A stretch of DNA of 64,000 nt, from the NCBI RefSeq assembly GCF_042427745.1, contig NZ_JBHMFA010000017.1. One strand, given 5' to 3'. Shown in pieces: positions 10,418 to 20,931 of the stretch (position 1 is the first letter of the stretch; every line of letters starts with the position of its first letter). A model generated the notes under the pieces. The model saw only the letters and a program-made list of their open reading frames with translations, was not told where the DNA came from and searched no databases. A program made the position numbers and the translations under genes. This stretch comes from Algibacter miyuki (lineage in GTDB: Bacteria; Bacteroidota; Bacteroidia; Flavobacteriales; Flavobacteriaceae).

Positions 10418-11797
10418 TTAAAGTTGAACTTCTTTAATTTTTATTTCTCTGTAAATTAATTCTGAATACTCCGCTTGGAGTGCTATAAATCCAGATTTAA
10501 GCGATAAACCGCCATGTGTTGCATTGGTAATTTCGTTGATTAAAACTCCATTTAAATAGTATTTTGCACTATCTCCTCTAACCTGTAGCAAGACTTGATT
10601 CCAACCTGGCTTTTCTTCATCCGTCCATTTTTTTGAACTACTATAGCTTCTTCTTTCTATTTTTAAAATTTCGCCATCTTTTAACACATCACAATGTGCT
10701 CCTAGAATATTCCATAAATCGCCACAATCACCTTCTTGAATTTGATATTCTAAACTAGATGGCCATGCATAACTACCAACCGGACAATGATACAATAAAC
10801 CCGCATCGCGTATTTTATCTAGGCGTGGTTCAAATTTACGCTCACCCCATTTAAATTCAAACTTTAAATCATAAGAGCTATAAGCTTTTTTAGTAATTGC
10901 AACCCCATAAGGCGCAGCCGTTTTCTTCCAGTTGTACATGGCTTTAAGCTCCTTTCCATTATATTCAAACATAGTGTTTGCTTCTTGCTCAGTCGCATCT
11001 CCGTTTGCAATAAAATCGTAATTGGGTCCCGTTTTTTCTGAATTTTCAAAAAGATCCACCCAAGTATTCAGTTTGGTTTCTCTTGTATTATCTAATTTTC
11101 TAATTAGAATATTTCTATAAGCAACACTTCCATGATCGCCCTGCAACCTTAATGGCGCAAAAGCAACCTCAGCACCATCTAAACCTTCACGAGTAGCTCC
11201 TGAAACTTCTATATTTTGATGAATAATTTGTCCGTTAAGAATAACCTTTTCGAACATGGCATTTTTAATTTTATTTCCTTCTTTATCAAATCTAGGCGCT
11301 CTAAAAATAATATCATAAGTCTGCCATTCTCCTAACGGCAAAGTTGCATTAACTCTTGGAGAAACACCTTCGTATCCCTTTTCTCCTTTAGGTTTACTTT
11401 CATCCCAACGTTGATAAATTCCTCCGCAATCGGAAAATTTTGGGTTTTCATTTCCAAAACTATCAAAAATTTGGATTTCGTATCTACTTTGAAAATAAAT
11501 ACCAGAATTGGAACCTTTTGGTAATAGAAATTCAATGTGTAATTCCATATCGCCAAACTCATCTTTAGATTCCAAGTGCTTCGTTTTCCCTGTAGGCCCA
11601 TTCACAAAAACACCTTCTCCTTCTGTATATTGAAACGCCTTATTATTAACAGAATCAACATTTACTTTGTTTGCAAGAAACCAATCTCCTACAGGCTGTT
11701 TAAAATCATTTATAGACTTTAATTTAATTTGTCCAAAAATTGAATTTGAGAAACACGTTATTATCGCTAAAAAAACGATGTGTATTTGATATTTCAT
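10418..11797 (-). CDS. Two-domain DUF1080 (3-keto-disaccharide hydrolase-like) protein
   Basis: Exported protein of 459 residues with a signal peptide ending SIFGQ. Two concanavalin-like DUF1080 domains follow in tandem. The first covers about residues 35-235 (DWFLANKV, LPKGSNSGIYFQSRYEIQIFD, GDHGSVAYRNILIRKL) and the second about 240-459 (TWVDLFENSE, GLLYHCPVG, SLEYQIQEGD, YREIKIKEV). Members of this family include 3-keto-glycoside hydrolases and carbohydrate-binding modules of secreted enzymes. In this cluster it may cleave oxidised sugars or bind the substrate. The gap to the next gene downstream is about 30 bases. Function is inferred from family only. Confidence 0.82.
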   Translation of the reverse strand: MKYQIHIVFLAIITCFSNSIFGQIKLKSINDFKQPVGDWFLANKVNVDSVNNKAFQYTEGEGVFVNGPTGKTKHLESKDEFGDMELHIEFLLPKGSNSGIYFQSRYEIQIFDSFGNENPKFSDCGGIYQRWDESKPKGEKGYEGVSPRVNATLPLGEWQTYDIIFRAPRFDKEGNKIKNAMFEKVILNGQIIHQNIEVSGATREGLDGAEVAFAPLRLQGDHGSVAYRNILIRKLDNTRETKLNTWVDLFENSEKTGPNYDFIANGDATEQEANTMFEYNGKELKAMYNWKKTAAPYGVAITKKAYSSYDLKFEFKWGERKFEPRLDKIRDAGLLYHCPVGSYAWPSSLEYQIQEGDCGDLWNILGAHCDVLKDGEILKIERRSYSSSKKWTDEEKPGWNQVLLQVRGDSAKYYLNGVLINEITNATHGGLSLKSGFIALQAEYSELIYREIKIKEVQL

Positions 11798-12009
11798 ATT
11801 AATAATTGTTTTATATTCTTAATTTCCCATAGAAAACCAGTTACTCTTAATCATTCTCCAAGAATAGACCTAATAGTTCCTCTTGAAAAAAGAGTATTCT
11901 TTATTATTATTTCTAGCTTCTTTTTCTTGTAGGAGTAAAGTTAGCTCAAGCTGTAAAAAAATATTATAACGCATGATTCTTTTACTATAACAACGAACCA
12001 TAAACACAA

Positions 12010-12056
12010 AAAGACCATACTAAAATTCAACTTTAGCATGGTCTTTTGTTTTTTTT
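12010..12056. terminator. Strong hairpin terminator downstream of the GH31 gene
   Basis: A near-perfect 16-base inverted repeat (arms built on AAAGACCAT and ATGGTCTTT) with a 6-7 base loop and T runs on both sides. It lies just past the stop codon of the minus-strand GH31 gene (12084). On the plus strand the T tract is longer, so it may act in both directions. It splits the cluster into two transcription units. Confidence 0.8.
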
Positions 12057-12083
12057 CCGAATGAAACTCTTTAATTAATGCTC

Positions 12084-14714
12084 TTAAAATTGAACTTCAA
12101 ATTCATCTCCTAAAAACAAAAATCTTTGTTCGCTATTTGCTCCTGCAATACGAAAAGCAAACTCAAATGGCGTATTGTTAAAATCGTAATAATCTCCATT
12201 CCCCTTTTTAACGGTTAACTTTTTATCTTTTTCAGAATACGAAAAAACAATTTCAGAATACGTTTTATTTTCATAATTATATGACGCTCCATCATCTAAA
12301 TACATAGTAAATTCAGCATTTTCACCTGGATAAACTATAATATCTGTAGACTCTGTTGTTCTTTGATCGGCATATTGAAGCTTTGGTCCAATAGGCAAAA
12401 TAGTTCCTGCTTTTACAAACATTGGCGTTTCGTCTAATTCCGCTTTTACAGTTACTTTTTTACCGCCTTCTATTTTTTCATCTGTCCAATAGTTATACCA
12501 TTGTCCTTCTGGAAAATACATCTCTTTTTCACGATCTTTATAAGTTGTAACAAAACCTACCATAATAGATTCTCCAAAAAAGAACTGATCTTTAATACCC
12601 CAAGTATTTTTATCATTCGCATAATGATATACCAAAGGCGTCATTAACTGACGGCTATTATTGGTTATTTGCCATGCTTGAGAATAGATATAAGGCATTA
12701 ATTGATATCTTAAATCTATAAACTTACGTGCTGTACTTTCAAAGGCATCATCGTATCTCCAAATTTCTGTTTCCGATACATACCCATGGATACGGAAAAT
12801 GGGACTAAAAGTTCCAAACTGAAACCAACGGGTTAGCAACTCTATATATTCTGGATTTGTGTATTGATTATCGTATTGCGGATTGATAGATTTTGAATCT
12901 CTGAAGAAACCTCCAATATCATGTGTCCAATATGGTACACCAGCCATGGTAAAATTCAGTCCTGCCGGAATTTGCTCTGCAAATTGTTCCCAAGACGCTT
13001 CTACATCACCCGACCAAGACGTTGCTCCGTATCGTTGTTGCCCTGCATAAGCCGATCGTGTTAAATTAAAAACACGTTCCATAGGAAATTCTTCCCTGCG
13101 TCCCTCATACATGGCCTTTGTTACTAAAAGCGAATACGGATTCTGAACCTCTTCATACGGTCCAACTGCTGTATTTACTTTTGTATCATTTACGCCTTCT
13201 GGCTCCGTACCATCTAACCATATCGATTTTACGCCTTTGTGAAACATAGAATCACTTAATGCACGATAAAACTGCTTGCTTACTTTTGTATCGTAAATAT
13301 CTACATAATTACTACTTTCAATTTTAGTAAGTCCATACTTTTCTTCCAAAGGTTTATTTTTCACCTCTGGCCAAACTGAAACCATTAAGTTTAAATTTAA
13401 CTTAGTTAACTCTTTAACCATAGCATCTGGATCTGGATATTTAGCTCTATCCCACTCTGGACCTTTAGTACCTTTTGGCCAGTAAAACCAATCTTGCACA
13501 ATGTTATCAACAGGGATTTCTCTTTCTCTCATTTCCCGAGCATTTTCTAACAATTCCTCTTGATTATGATACCGCTCTCTACATTGCCAAAACCCATAAG
13601 ATTTCTTTGAAAACATAGGCGCCTTTCCTGTTAACGCTTGATAATTTGAAATGACTTCTCCTGGGTTATCTCCATAAACGAAATAATAATCGATGGCATT
13701 TCCTTTGATGCTACTAAAAACAGTTTTATTAAAATCGGGTTCATTATAAAATAATTTTCCTGGTATTTTTGCTCCCGTATTTTGGAATATCACTTTATAA
13801 GCTTTACCTGCTTCCAAATGTTTTTTCCCTGAATATCGTCTAGGCATCCATATGGTTGAATAATTAATAACATCCTCTCCATCTATGTTTACATTTATTT
13901 CCCCTCTCATACGGCCAGCATTATCACTTAATGCTAAAAACGTATATTCTCCTGTTTTCGTTGGTGTAAATGTTGTTTCACGAATGTTCTTTTTAGCAGC
14001 TTCTTTGGCGGCATAAGCTGCTACATTTTCTTTTTCACCATCAATAGGCGCTACTGCTTCCGCATTTTTACTTTCAACTTCACCTTTAGATTCAAATACT
14101 ATCTCATTTTCAGGATTATTAAAATCGGTAAGACTATAATTATGCCAATAAATACCATAACCTTTAGTTGAAACCAAAAACGGAATAGCAATTTCCTGAT
14201 TATATTGTTGTAAACGAATTGGAACGTTTTTCCAGTTCATGATACCACTTTGAAACTGCCCTAAACCATACAAACCTTCATCTCCTGCATGAAACCCTTG
14301 TGAAACATGGTGTTCCTTTCCTGCTTCTTCGGAATTAATAAATGTATGCTGATTTGTTTCAGATAATAAATTTTTACCGTCCTTAGTTTCATAAGTAATT
14401 GTGCCATCACTATTTACAAATACTTTTACCAACTTGGTGCTAATAGTGATTTTTTCAGATGATTCCTCTAACTTCCAATCAACCTTTTGTGGTTCTAAAA
14501 CCGTTACATAATCTGGAATTTCAGACGGTGTACTTGTATTCAGTATTTTATTAACATGAATAATAGCTTCATCAATAATTTCAACATTAATATTTAAGCT
14601 ATCCTGATGAATGGTGAGGCCATGTTCCGATTTCTCAATATTGTATTTATATTTTGAGTTACAGCTTACTAAAAAAAGAAGCGTTATACTTAGAAAGCAA
14701 ATGTTTTTTGTCAT
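12084..14714 (-). CDS. GH31 alpha-glycosidase with inserted PA14 domain, lipoprotein
   Basis: Glycoside hydrolase of 876 residues, clan GH-D. The signal ends FLVSC (Cys18). The N-terminal beta domain is interrupted by a PA14-like insert at about residues 240-335 (TGEYTFLALSDNAGRMRGE...), as in some Cellvibrio/Bacteroides alpha-xylosidases. The catalytic barrel starts near YGFWQCRERYHNQEEL. The nucleophile is Asp501 in SIWLDGTEPEG, and the acid/base is the Asp of SWSGDVEASW near residue 566. HDIGGFF follows. The PA14 insert and CRERYHNQEEL segment resemble alpha-xylosidases, but GH31 members in marine clusters also act on alpha-galactose or glucose, so specificity is open. It ends just before the terminator at 12010-12056. 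Confidence 0.93.
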   Translation of the reverse strand: MTKNICFLSITLLFLVSCNSKYKYNIEKSEHGLTIHQDSLNINVEIIDEAIIHVNKILNTSTPSEIPDYVTVLEPQKVDWKLEESSEKITISTKLVKVFVNSDGTITYETKDGKNLLSETNQHTFINSEEAGKEHHVSQGFHAGDEGLYGLGQFQSGIMNWKNVPIRLQQYNQEIAIPFLVSTKGYGIYWHNYSLTDFNNPENEIVFESKGEVESKNAEAVAPIDGEKENVAAYAAKEAAKKNIRETTFTPTKTGEYTFLALSDNAGRMRGEINVNIDGEDVINYSTIWMPRRYSGKKHLEAGKAYKVIFQNTGAKIPGKLFYNEPDFNKTVFSSIKGNAIDYYFVYGDNPGEVISNYQALTGKAPMFSKKSYGFWQCRERYHNQEELLENAREMREREIPVDNIVQDWFYWPKGTKGPEWDRAKYPDPDAMVKELTKLNLNLMVSVWPEVKNKPLEEKYGLTKIESSNYVDIYDTKVSKQFYRALSDSMFHKGVKSIWLDGTEPEGVNDTKVNTAVGPYEEVQNPYSLLVTKAMYEGRREEFPMERVFNLTRSAYAGQQRYGATSWSGDVEASWEQFAEQIPAGLNFTMAGVPYWTHDIGGFFRDSKSINPQYDNQYTNPEYIELLTRWFQFGTFSPIFRIHGYVSETEIWRYDDAFESTARKFIDLRYQLMPYIYSQAWQITNNSRQLMTPLVYHYANDKNTWGIKDQFFFGESIMVGFVTTYKDREKEMYFPEGQWYNYWTDEKIEGGKKVTVKAELDETPMFVKAGTILPIGPKLQYADQRTTESTDIIVYPGENAEFTMYLDDGASYNYENKTYSEIVFSYSEKDKKLTVKKGNGDYYDFNNTPFEFAFRIAGANSEQRFLFLGDEFEVQF

Positions 14715-14804
14715 TATAATTTTGGTTTTTAGTTGGTAATAAAAAGTTGATGCGATTTGAAAACATCTATATCAACCCGTTGGTATTTATAATTCACTTC
14801 AATG

Positions 14805-16370
14805 TTAGTTAATAGCTTTTTGATACATAGTCTCTGTTTTTGCTCTTAATTGTTCCAAAACAGCAGTATATTCAGAATTATTTACCAAATTATGTTGTTC
14901 AGAAGGATCTTTTATCACATCATAAAGTTCCTCGATCTTAGGGGTATGTTCGTAGTAAACTATATACTTCCATCGGTTTGTGCGCACACCTCTACTTCTA
15001 TAAGATTTATTAGCTTTGATTAAATTCTGATTAATTTCATCTACATTGTCTTTGTAGCGTTCCTTAAACATATCTACTAAAAACAAATCCTCCATATAAA
15101 CTGCATCACGCCATTGCGACATATCTTCAGTTTTACTTAAAACACCACTAATATCTCGACCTTGCATGCTTTCTGGCACTTCTAAACCTGCCATAGAAAC
15201 AATTGTAGGTGCCATATCTACTGAAGAAATTAAAGCGTTTTCACGTCGTTGACGCTTAGATTCCGGCATACGTCCATCATAAATTATAAGCGGCGCCTTA
15301 ACAGATTCATCATACAAAAGACATTTATCAAAAAGCCCATGAGAACCTTGAAAACGTCCATTATCGCTAGTATAAATAATAACGGTGTTTTCTAACATGT
15401 TCTTCTCTTTTAGTTTTTCAACCAAAAAGCCAACTTGTTCATCTACGGTATAGCCTTGCGTTGCAAAACGACGTACAAGCCTTTGGTACATTTCGGGTGT
15501 AGACGAGCGTTGTTTATGTAAATACACACCACGTGCATTTTCTTTTACTACATCTGGTAAAACTGGATTTTCACCTTCTACCCAGTTCTCTGGAGCCTTC
15601 ATATTTGCACTTTTAAACTGTTCGAAGTGTGGCATAAACATATCCTGATTATTATCGTGTTTAACAGCATAAAAACTAACCGACAAACAAAACGGTTGAT
15701 CTTCTGGCTGAGTGTCTATAAAACGCATCATAGCTTCTCCTGTTCTTAAAGTTCTTCCTGAATTTTGACGACCTTCTTTATAGATGTTTTTCAACTCGAT
15801 ATCGTCTTCTGGCCAGGTAACATGCCCTTGTCTATCACGTGTTTCACTTCCTGCAAAAAAATCAAAAACACCTCCCATATGTTCCTTATAAAAGTGCTCT
15901 TTTGGTGTACTAGGACGTGTAGCTTCATTTGTTACAGTAAAACCAACCTTACCAATAAAACCTGTTCTGTAACCCGCATTTTTAAGTAATGCAGGATAAC
16001 TTTTAGTAAAATCATTTTGCGATAACGTATAATCATCCGGAGCTACAAAACCCACTCTATGATTTGAATTATATCGCCCTGTTAACATTGTAACTCGACT
16101 TGGCATACAAATAGCTACCGCGTAAAAGGCCTGATCGAACACCACACCTTCTGTAGCTAACTTATCAATATTAGGCGTATTGAATTCTGGTTTACCATAA
16201 ATTCCCATATTATCCCAACGCTGATCGTCGGTCATTAAAAAGATAATGTTTGGTTTCGTTTTATCATCAGAGGTTTTATCTAAAACGCTTTCATCTTTCG
16301 ACTGAGCATTCGTTATGAAAAACAAAAGCATGAACAAAGTAAGAGATACTATTTTATGTAAACTTGGCAT
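14805..16370 (-). CDS. S1 family sulfatase with C-M-P-S-R motif
   Basis: Sulfatase of 521 residues with a type I signal peptide (cleavage near TNAQS, residue 23). LMTDDQRWDN is at about 46-54 and the formylglycine motif C-M-P-S-R at 88-92, followed by VTMLTGRY. IIYTSDNGRFQGSHGLFDKC supplies the later metal and active-site residues. The SDNGRF-SHGL-DK pattern resembles the subfamily that includes iduronate/choline-type sulfatases and differs from the GGHR type sulfatases nearby, so it probably removes a sulfate at a different position. It lies between the GH31 gene and the unassigned glycosidase, about 50-90 bases from each, on the same strand. Confidence 0.94.
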   Translation of the reverse strand: MPSLHKIVSLTLFMLLFFITNAQSKDESVLDKTSDDKTKPNIIFLMTDDQRWDNMGIYGKPEFNTPNIDKLATEGVVFDQAFYAVAICMPSRVTMLTGRYNSNHRVGFVAPDDYTLSQNDFTKSYPALLKNAGYRTGFIGKVGFTVTNEATRPSTPKEHFYKEHMGGVFDFFAGSETRDRQGHVTWPEDDIELKNIYKEGRQNSGRTLRTGEAMMRFIDTQPEDQPFCLSVSFYAVKHDNNQDMFMPHFEQFKSANMKAPENWVEGENPVLPDVVKENARGVYLHKQRSSTPEMYQRLVRRFATQGYTVDEQVGFLVEKLKEKNMLENTVIIYTSDNGRFQGSHGLFDKCLLYDESVKAPLIIYDGRMPESKRQRRENALISSVDMAPTIVSMAGLEVPESMQGRDISGVLSKTEDMSQWRDAVYMEDLFLVDMFKERYKDNVDEINQNLIKANKSYRSRGVRTNRWKYIVYYEHTPKIEELYDVIKDPSEQHNLVNNSEYTAVLEQLRAKTETMYQKAIN

Positions 16371-16422
16371 AATTTGTCCCTTTATCTAGGTTAGTTTAGT
16401 TATTTTTATTCTAATTAGTCTC

Positions 16423-18087
16423 TTAATTTCTAGTGCGTAACTCGTTAATTTTTTTATCCGCATTGTTTGTAATGTGGCGATCGTATTTTTGAGTATAAAG
16501 CGTTGCTACCGATGGGTATTCCTCTGGAAGTTTATTGTAATCTTTCCAAGCTTTATCATAAGCTTTTATCCATTTTTTAACAGCCTTTGTATCTCCCTGT
16601 TTTTCAGCATCGGCCATGTTAATAATAATTCGGTATATTTTATAAAGTCTTAATCCATATTCCGAAGAGCCTATAGCATGGTTTTTAGTTGCTTCACTAT
16701 CCCATTCAATAGATTTTGCCAACTTAACAATCGTTTTCCATTTGGCAACAGATTCATCTTTTTGTTCTAAATTCCGTTTACGTTCCTCTTCTCCTTTTAC
16801 AACACCAGGCCAACCAATACCTTGATCTCGAGTCCACCAAGGGTTCATATCGCCATAAGTACTATTTCTTCCTCGCACTACAGCTTCCGCAGAAAGCAAA
16901 CATAATTTTCTAAATTTAGCAACATCATCACCTTCTAAATTTAAACGTTCGGTAGCATATCTATTAAAAATAAATTCTTCACTTTTATCTGTATTCTGCC
17001 CCCATTGCGCCATAACCCAGGCGTTTAAATCGCACCACATTTCGCTTTGAATATAAGGCCCTTCCCAGCCACCACCACGAGACCACGTCCAGATACCAGC
17101 ATATAAGTCTGGTCTTTTCTCTACGAATTCACCAATGCTATTAATTTCCTCTTCAGGCATTCTGGCGTGTTCCTCAAAACCATCAATAACACCATTGGCA
17201 ACATAGTTAGGATAAGCGCCTTTACCTTCGTATTCGCGGGCTGCTTGAACCTCTATAATTTGTCGGTGACGTCCTTGACCAATTATTTTACTAAATGTAC
17301 GTGCTCTATGAAAATCACCTTCACAATGTTTTATACTGATAATTAAATTATCGTGTGGTTCTATAGCATTGCTCACTTCCATATAGGGCCCCATTTTTCT
17401 ATCAAAGGCAATCCATGTACGGAAAATAAGTTGCTTATTTCGCTTTACACAAATTTCTTCTCTAAGAATTTCCATTAAAGGAATAATTGTTTTTTTAGGA
17501 CTATTTTTATTTTCAATAGCACCTTGATGATATGGTGCATCGTGTAAATAAGTTTCGCCAATACGCACTACCAAACCATCTAGATCTGGAAACTGATCGA
17601 ACATTTCGTTAATTTGAGCACGGATAAACTTTTCCGTTAAAGCATTATTTGGATCTCCAAAAGTACTTTCAATATCATATTTTTCTATTAAACGCTTCGG
17701 AAATAAAACCAAATCGGACATGGCATAAATAGCCATTCCTTGTGCTTTACTACTCGCATGCATCTCTTTAATTTGTGCCGCTTTAGCATCGACCCATTGG
17801 CGTTCTTCAGAGCCTTTTGGTAAAATATCTTTATCTACAGATTCCCAATTTATGGCTAATGCAGGCGATTCAAACAGAAAATAAACCTTACCGTTATAGC
17901 CCATTTCTTTTATAACCGCTGGATCATTATAGGCCGATTGATAAGGAGCTTCACCAGGATTATGATGAACCATATCTAAAATTAATGGCGAATCAACATT
18001 GTTTTGAGCAGCAACCTGATTATTAAAAACACTTGCTAATACTAAAAAACATATTACTAAACACGTTTTGAAATTCAATTTACTCAT
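16423..18087 (-). CDS. Putative TIM-barrel glycoside hydrolase, exported, family not recognised
   Basis: Protein of 554 residues with a signal peptide ending VAAQN. The body resembles a TIM-barrel glycosidase of the GH67/GH20/GH84 type. It starts with an LDMVHHNPGE strand. Acidic residues at expected strand ends are VVRIGETYL near residue 185, HCEGDFH near 250 and IIEVQAAREYEG near 275. A Trp-rich loop, GIWTWSRGGGWEG, lies near 335, and the C-terminal part is all-helical. No family is certain. Neighbours are a sulfatase and a GH95, so an exo-acting enzyme on the same sulfated polysaccharide is the best guess. The gap to the GH95 is about 150 bases with no visible terminator. Confidence 0.65.
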   Translation of the reverse strand: MSKLNFKTCLVICFLVLASVFNNQVAAQNNVDSPLILDMVHHNPGEAPYQSAYNDPAVIKEMGYNGKVYFLFESPALAINWESVDKDILPKGSEERQWVDAKAAQIKEMHASSKAQGMAIYAMSDLVLFPKRLIEKYDIESTFGDPNNALTEKFIRAQINEMFDQFPDLDGLVVRIGETYLHDAPYHQGAIENKNSPKKTIIPLMEILREEICVKRNKQLIFRTWIAFDRKMGPYMEVSNAIEPHDNLIISIKHCEGDFHRARTFSKIIGQGRHRQIIEVQAAREYEGKGAYPNYVANGVIDGFEEHARMPEEEINSIGEFVEKRPDLYAGIWTWSRGGGWEGPYIQSEMWCDLNAWVMAQWGQNTDKSEEFIFNRYATERLNLEGDDVAKFRKLCLLSAEAVVRGRNSTYGDMNPWWTRDQGIGWPGVVKGEEERKRNLEQKDESVAKWKTIVKLAKSIEWDSEATKNHAIGSSEYGLRLYKIYRIIINMADAEKQGDTKAVKKWIKAYDKAWKDYNKLPEEYPSVATLYTQKYDRHITNNADKKINELRTRN

Positions 18088-18234
18088 TTATATAAAATTT
18101 AATTAATAGGATTAATATATGGGTTAGATATACTCAAACATAGAAAACTATTACTCTTATCGATTATTAATTCGACCAATAACTTCTGCATTCATATAAC
18201 CAACACCTCTTTTTTAATCCTTTATATTGAATGT

Positions 18235-20736
18235 TTATTTTTTAACTAAAATAATTTCTTCTCCTGCTTTTGTTGGAATATCAAACAAATACGATGGTTT
18301 TAAAGTAAGCTCCTTTAACTGAGCCTTTTTTGAAACTAAGGGTTGCTTAATATCCGGTATGCTATAAAATTTATTTGAATTTATAGCTGTTGCTTTGCTC
18401 AACTGTTTTCCATTTTCAAAAGCGAGTTCATTATAAGCACGTACTCGTAAGTTTCCTCCTAAATTAGATTTGATAATGGCTTTTACAATTTCACCATTTT
18501 TCCATTCTAAAGATTCAATTACAAAACCACCTCTAGCGCGTAATCCTTTAACGTTTCCGTCTTTCCAAACATCAGGAAGTGCAGGAATTAAATGAATGGC
18601 TTCATCATGACTTTGCACTAACATTTCAGCTAAACCTGAGGTAAATCCGAAATTTCCATCAATTTGAAATGGTGGATGTGCATCTAACATATTGGCATAT
18701 GTGCCGCCGCCTTTTGGAGACCCTGGTCTGCCCACCAATTTAATTTGTTCTCCCATTAATTTGTAGGCATGATTTCCGTCTAACAAACGCGCCCATAAAT
18801 TTATTTTCCAGTTCATAGACCACCCTGTTGAAGGATCTCCTCTTTGGATTAATGTATTTTCAGCACCTTGAAACAACTCTGGGTTTCTGTAAGGAGACAT
18901 CAAATTAGAAGGATACAATCCATATAAATGTGATACATGACGATGCTTATCTTCTGGATCGTCTAAATCTTCCATCCATTCTTGTATTTGATTGTATTGC
19001 CCAACTTTCATAGGTGGTAACTTTGTTAAAGTTGTTTCCATTTTCGCAACCAATCCTGCATCTACATTTAATAATTTGGCTGCCGCTATAGTTTTAGTTA
19101 ACATATCGAACACCAACTGGTTATCCATTGTGGTTCCAGCTGCAATATTTATGCCTTTGTTACGTCCTTTAGGCCCGTGTTCTGGAGAAATTGTTGGAGA
19201 AATAATCAACCAATCATTTTTAGGTTCAGGAATTAAAACACTTAAACAAAATTCAGAAGCTCCTTTCATGGCTGGATATACAGATTTTAGATAACCTAAA
19301 TCGCCACTATACATAAATTTATCCCAAACATGCTGAGCTAACCAAGTTCCTCCTGTTGGCCACATGCCCCATGTAGCACCATCTACTGGGCCTGCAATTC
19401 TCCATAAATCTGTGTTATGATGCGTAACCCAACCTTCTGCGCCATACATTACTTTTGCTGTTTCTTGTCCGGCCTCAGATAATTCTCTGACCATCTGAAT
19501 TAATGGATCATGCATTTCTGTTAAATTAGTAACCTCTGCTGGCCAATAATTCATTTGCGTATTAATGTTTACCGTATAAGCACTTTTCCATGGTGGTGTT
19601 AAATCTTTACACCATAAGCCTTGTAAGTTCGCTGCTTGTCCGCCTGGTTGCGATGAAGAAATTAATAAATACCTTCCAAACTGAAAATATAAAGCTGCTA
19701 GAGCAGGATCGAAACCGTCTCTAAATTCTTTAATTCTAACATCGGTAGGATTCTTTGTAGATTCTGAAACTCCTAAATCTAAAGACACTCGATTAAAATA
19801 TTGTTGGTAATACGATGAATGATCGGTAACCAAATCCTCATATTTTTTTTGTTCAGCTTTTGCTAAATAATTAGCTGCTCTTCCGTGAGCATCTGCACTT
19901 ACGTCTTGGTAATTAACAAAGTTTGTTGCTATAGAAATATACAAAATGACACTATCTGCATTTTTAACCTCTAATGTATTATTGGTAGCTGTAAGCGCAC
20001 CTCCGCTTGGCACAATCTTAACTCTAGAATCAAATTCTACTTCACCTTTAATAGCTGGTGTTTCTTTTGGTAACCTTTTATTTTTATTATCGCTGCCAAA
20101 GCCGGTCATAACTAAAAGATTACCATTTTCGGTATACGTTGAGACCTTTGCTGGCTCCGGACGATCCATGGAGGCAGTAAAACTAATTTTACCCGCTTTA
20201 TTGGCCGTTAACTTAATAACAATAACTTGATCTGTAAATGAAGTAAACATTTCTCGATGGTACTCTACCCCATCTACGGTATATCGAGTTTTATTAATGG
20301 CATTTTCAATATCCAATTCACGGTAGTAATCGGTATAGTTTTCTTGATTTTTGAAATTCAATCTTAAATTTCCAACCGTTTCATAAGGCATTCCGTGCGA
20401 TACCTTTGAAATAAATGACTTCTCAGCCAAACGATGTGCTTCATCATATTTTTCATCAAACAACAAATTTCTAACCTCCGATAGCGCTTCTTTTGCATTA
20501 GGATTATCATTTCTGTGCGGTCCTCCTCCCCAAAGTGTTAGTTCATTTAATTGAATATTTTCGTTAACAGGATTTCCAAAAACCATAGCCCCTAGTCTTC
20601 CATTTCCTAACGGTAATGCTTCATTCCAATCGGCCGCTGGAGCATCGTACCAGAGTTTATGTTGATTATCATTTTGGGCTAACACATTTCCGAACCCTAC
20701 ACATATTACAATAAAAGTGCTTAATACAATTTTCAT
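18235..20736 (-). CDS. GH95 alpha-L-fucosidase / alpha-L-galactosidase
   Basis: Glycoside hydrolase of 833 residues with a signal peptide ending VLAQN. The GH95 start is visible in LWYDAPAADWNEALPLGNGRLGAMVFG. The catalytic Asn pair lies in YTVNINTQMNYWPAEV near residue 395, the general acid in QEWMEDLDD near 585 with HRHVSHLYGLYPSN after it, and the conserved Asp in FQIDGNFG near 695. GH95 enzymes invert alpha-1,2-fucosides or alpha-L-galactosides, which are found in fucoidan, agarans and host-like glycans. It is the first gene of this minus-strand block; the 250 bases upstream hold the pyrF terminator and likely its promoter. Confidence 0.95.
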   Translation of the reverse strand: MKIVLSTFIVICVGFGNVLAQNDNQHKLWYDAPAADWNEALPLGNGRLGAMVFGNPVNENIQLNELTLWGGGPHRNDNPNAKEALSEVRNLLFDEKYDEAHRLAEKSFISKVSHGMPYETVGNLRLNFKNQENYTDYYRELDIENAINKTRYTVDGVEYHREMFTSFTDQVIVIKLTANKAGKISFTASMDRPEPAKVSTYTENGNLLVMTGFGSDNKNKRLPKETPAIKGEVEFDSRVKIVPSGGALTATNNTLEVKNADSVILYISIATNFVNYQDVSADAHGRAANYLAKAEQKKYEDLVTDHSSYYQQYFNRVSLDLGVSESTKNPTDVRIKEFRDGFDPALAALYFQFGRYLLISSSQPGGQAANLQGLWCKDLTPPWKSAYTVNINTQMNYWPAEVTNLTEMHDPLIQMVRELSEAGQETAKVMYGAEGWVTHHNTDLWRIAGPVDGATWGMWPTGGTWLAQHVWDKFMYSGDLGYLKSVYPAMKGASEFCLSVLIPEPKNDWLIISPTISPEHGPKGRNKGINIAAGTTMDNQLVFDMLTKTIAAAKLLNVDAGLVAKMETTLTKLPPMKVGQYNQIQEWMEDLDDPEDKHRHVSHLYGLYPSNLMSPYRNPELFQGAENTLIQRGDPSTGWSMNWKINLWARLLDGNHAYKLMGEQIKLVGRPGSPKGGGTYANMLDAHPPFQIDGNFGFTSGLAEMLVQSHDEAIHLIPALPDVWKDGNVKGLRARGGFVIESLEWKNGEIVKAIIKSNLGGNLRVRAYNELAFENGKQLSKATAINSNKFYSIPDIKQPLVSKKAQLKELTLKPSYLFDIPTKAGEEIILVKK

Positions 20737-20931
20737 CCGTTTTTCTGTTTTAAAAATAACTTTCTAATAATTTTTAACGAAAATAATATTTCCTATAATT
20801 TAAAGTATAAACCATGGCCTATTCCATATAAATTATAACTTTTTAATCATTTTCAACAAAACTAAGCCTTGATTTTTAAACATTTAACAAGAATAGGGCA
20901 CTGACATTTTGATTTGTATGGTTTACAAAAT

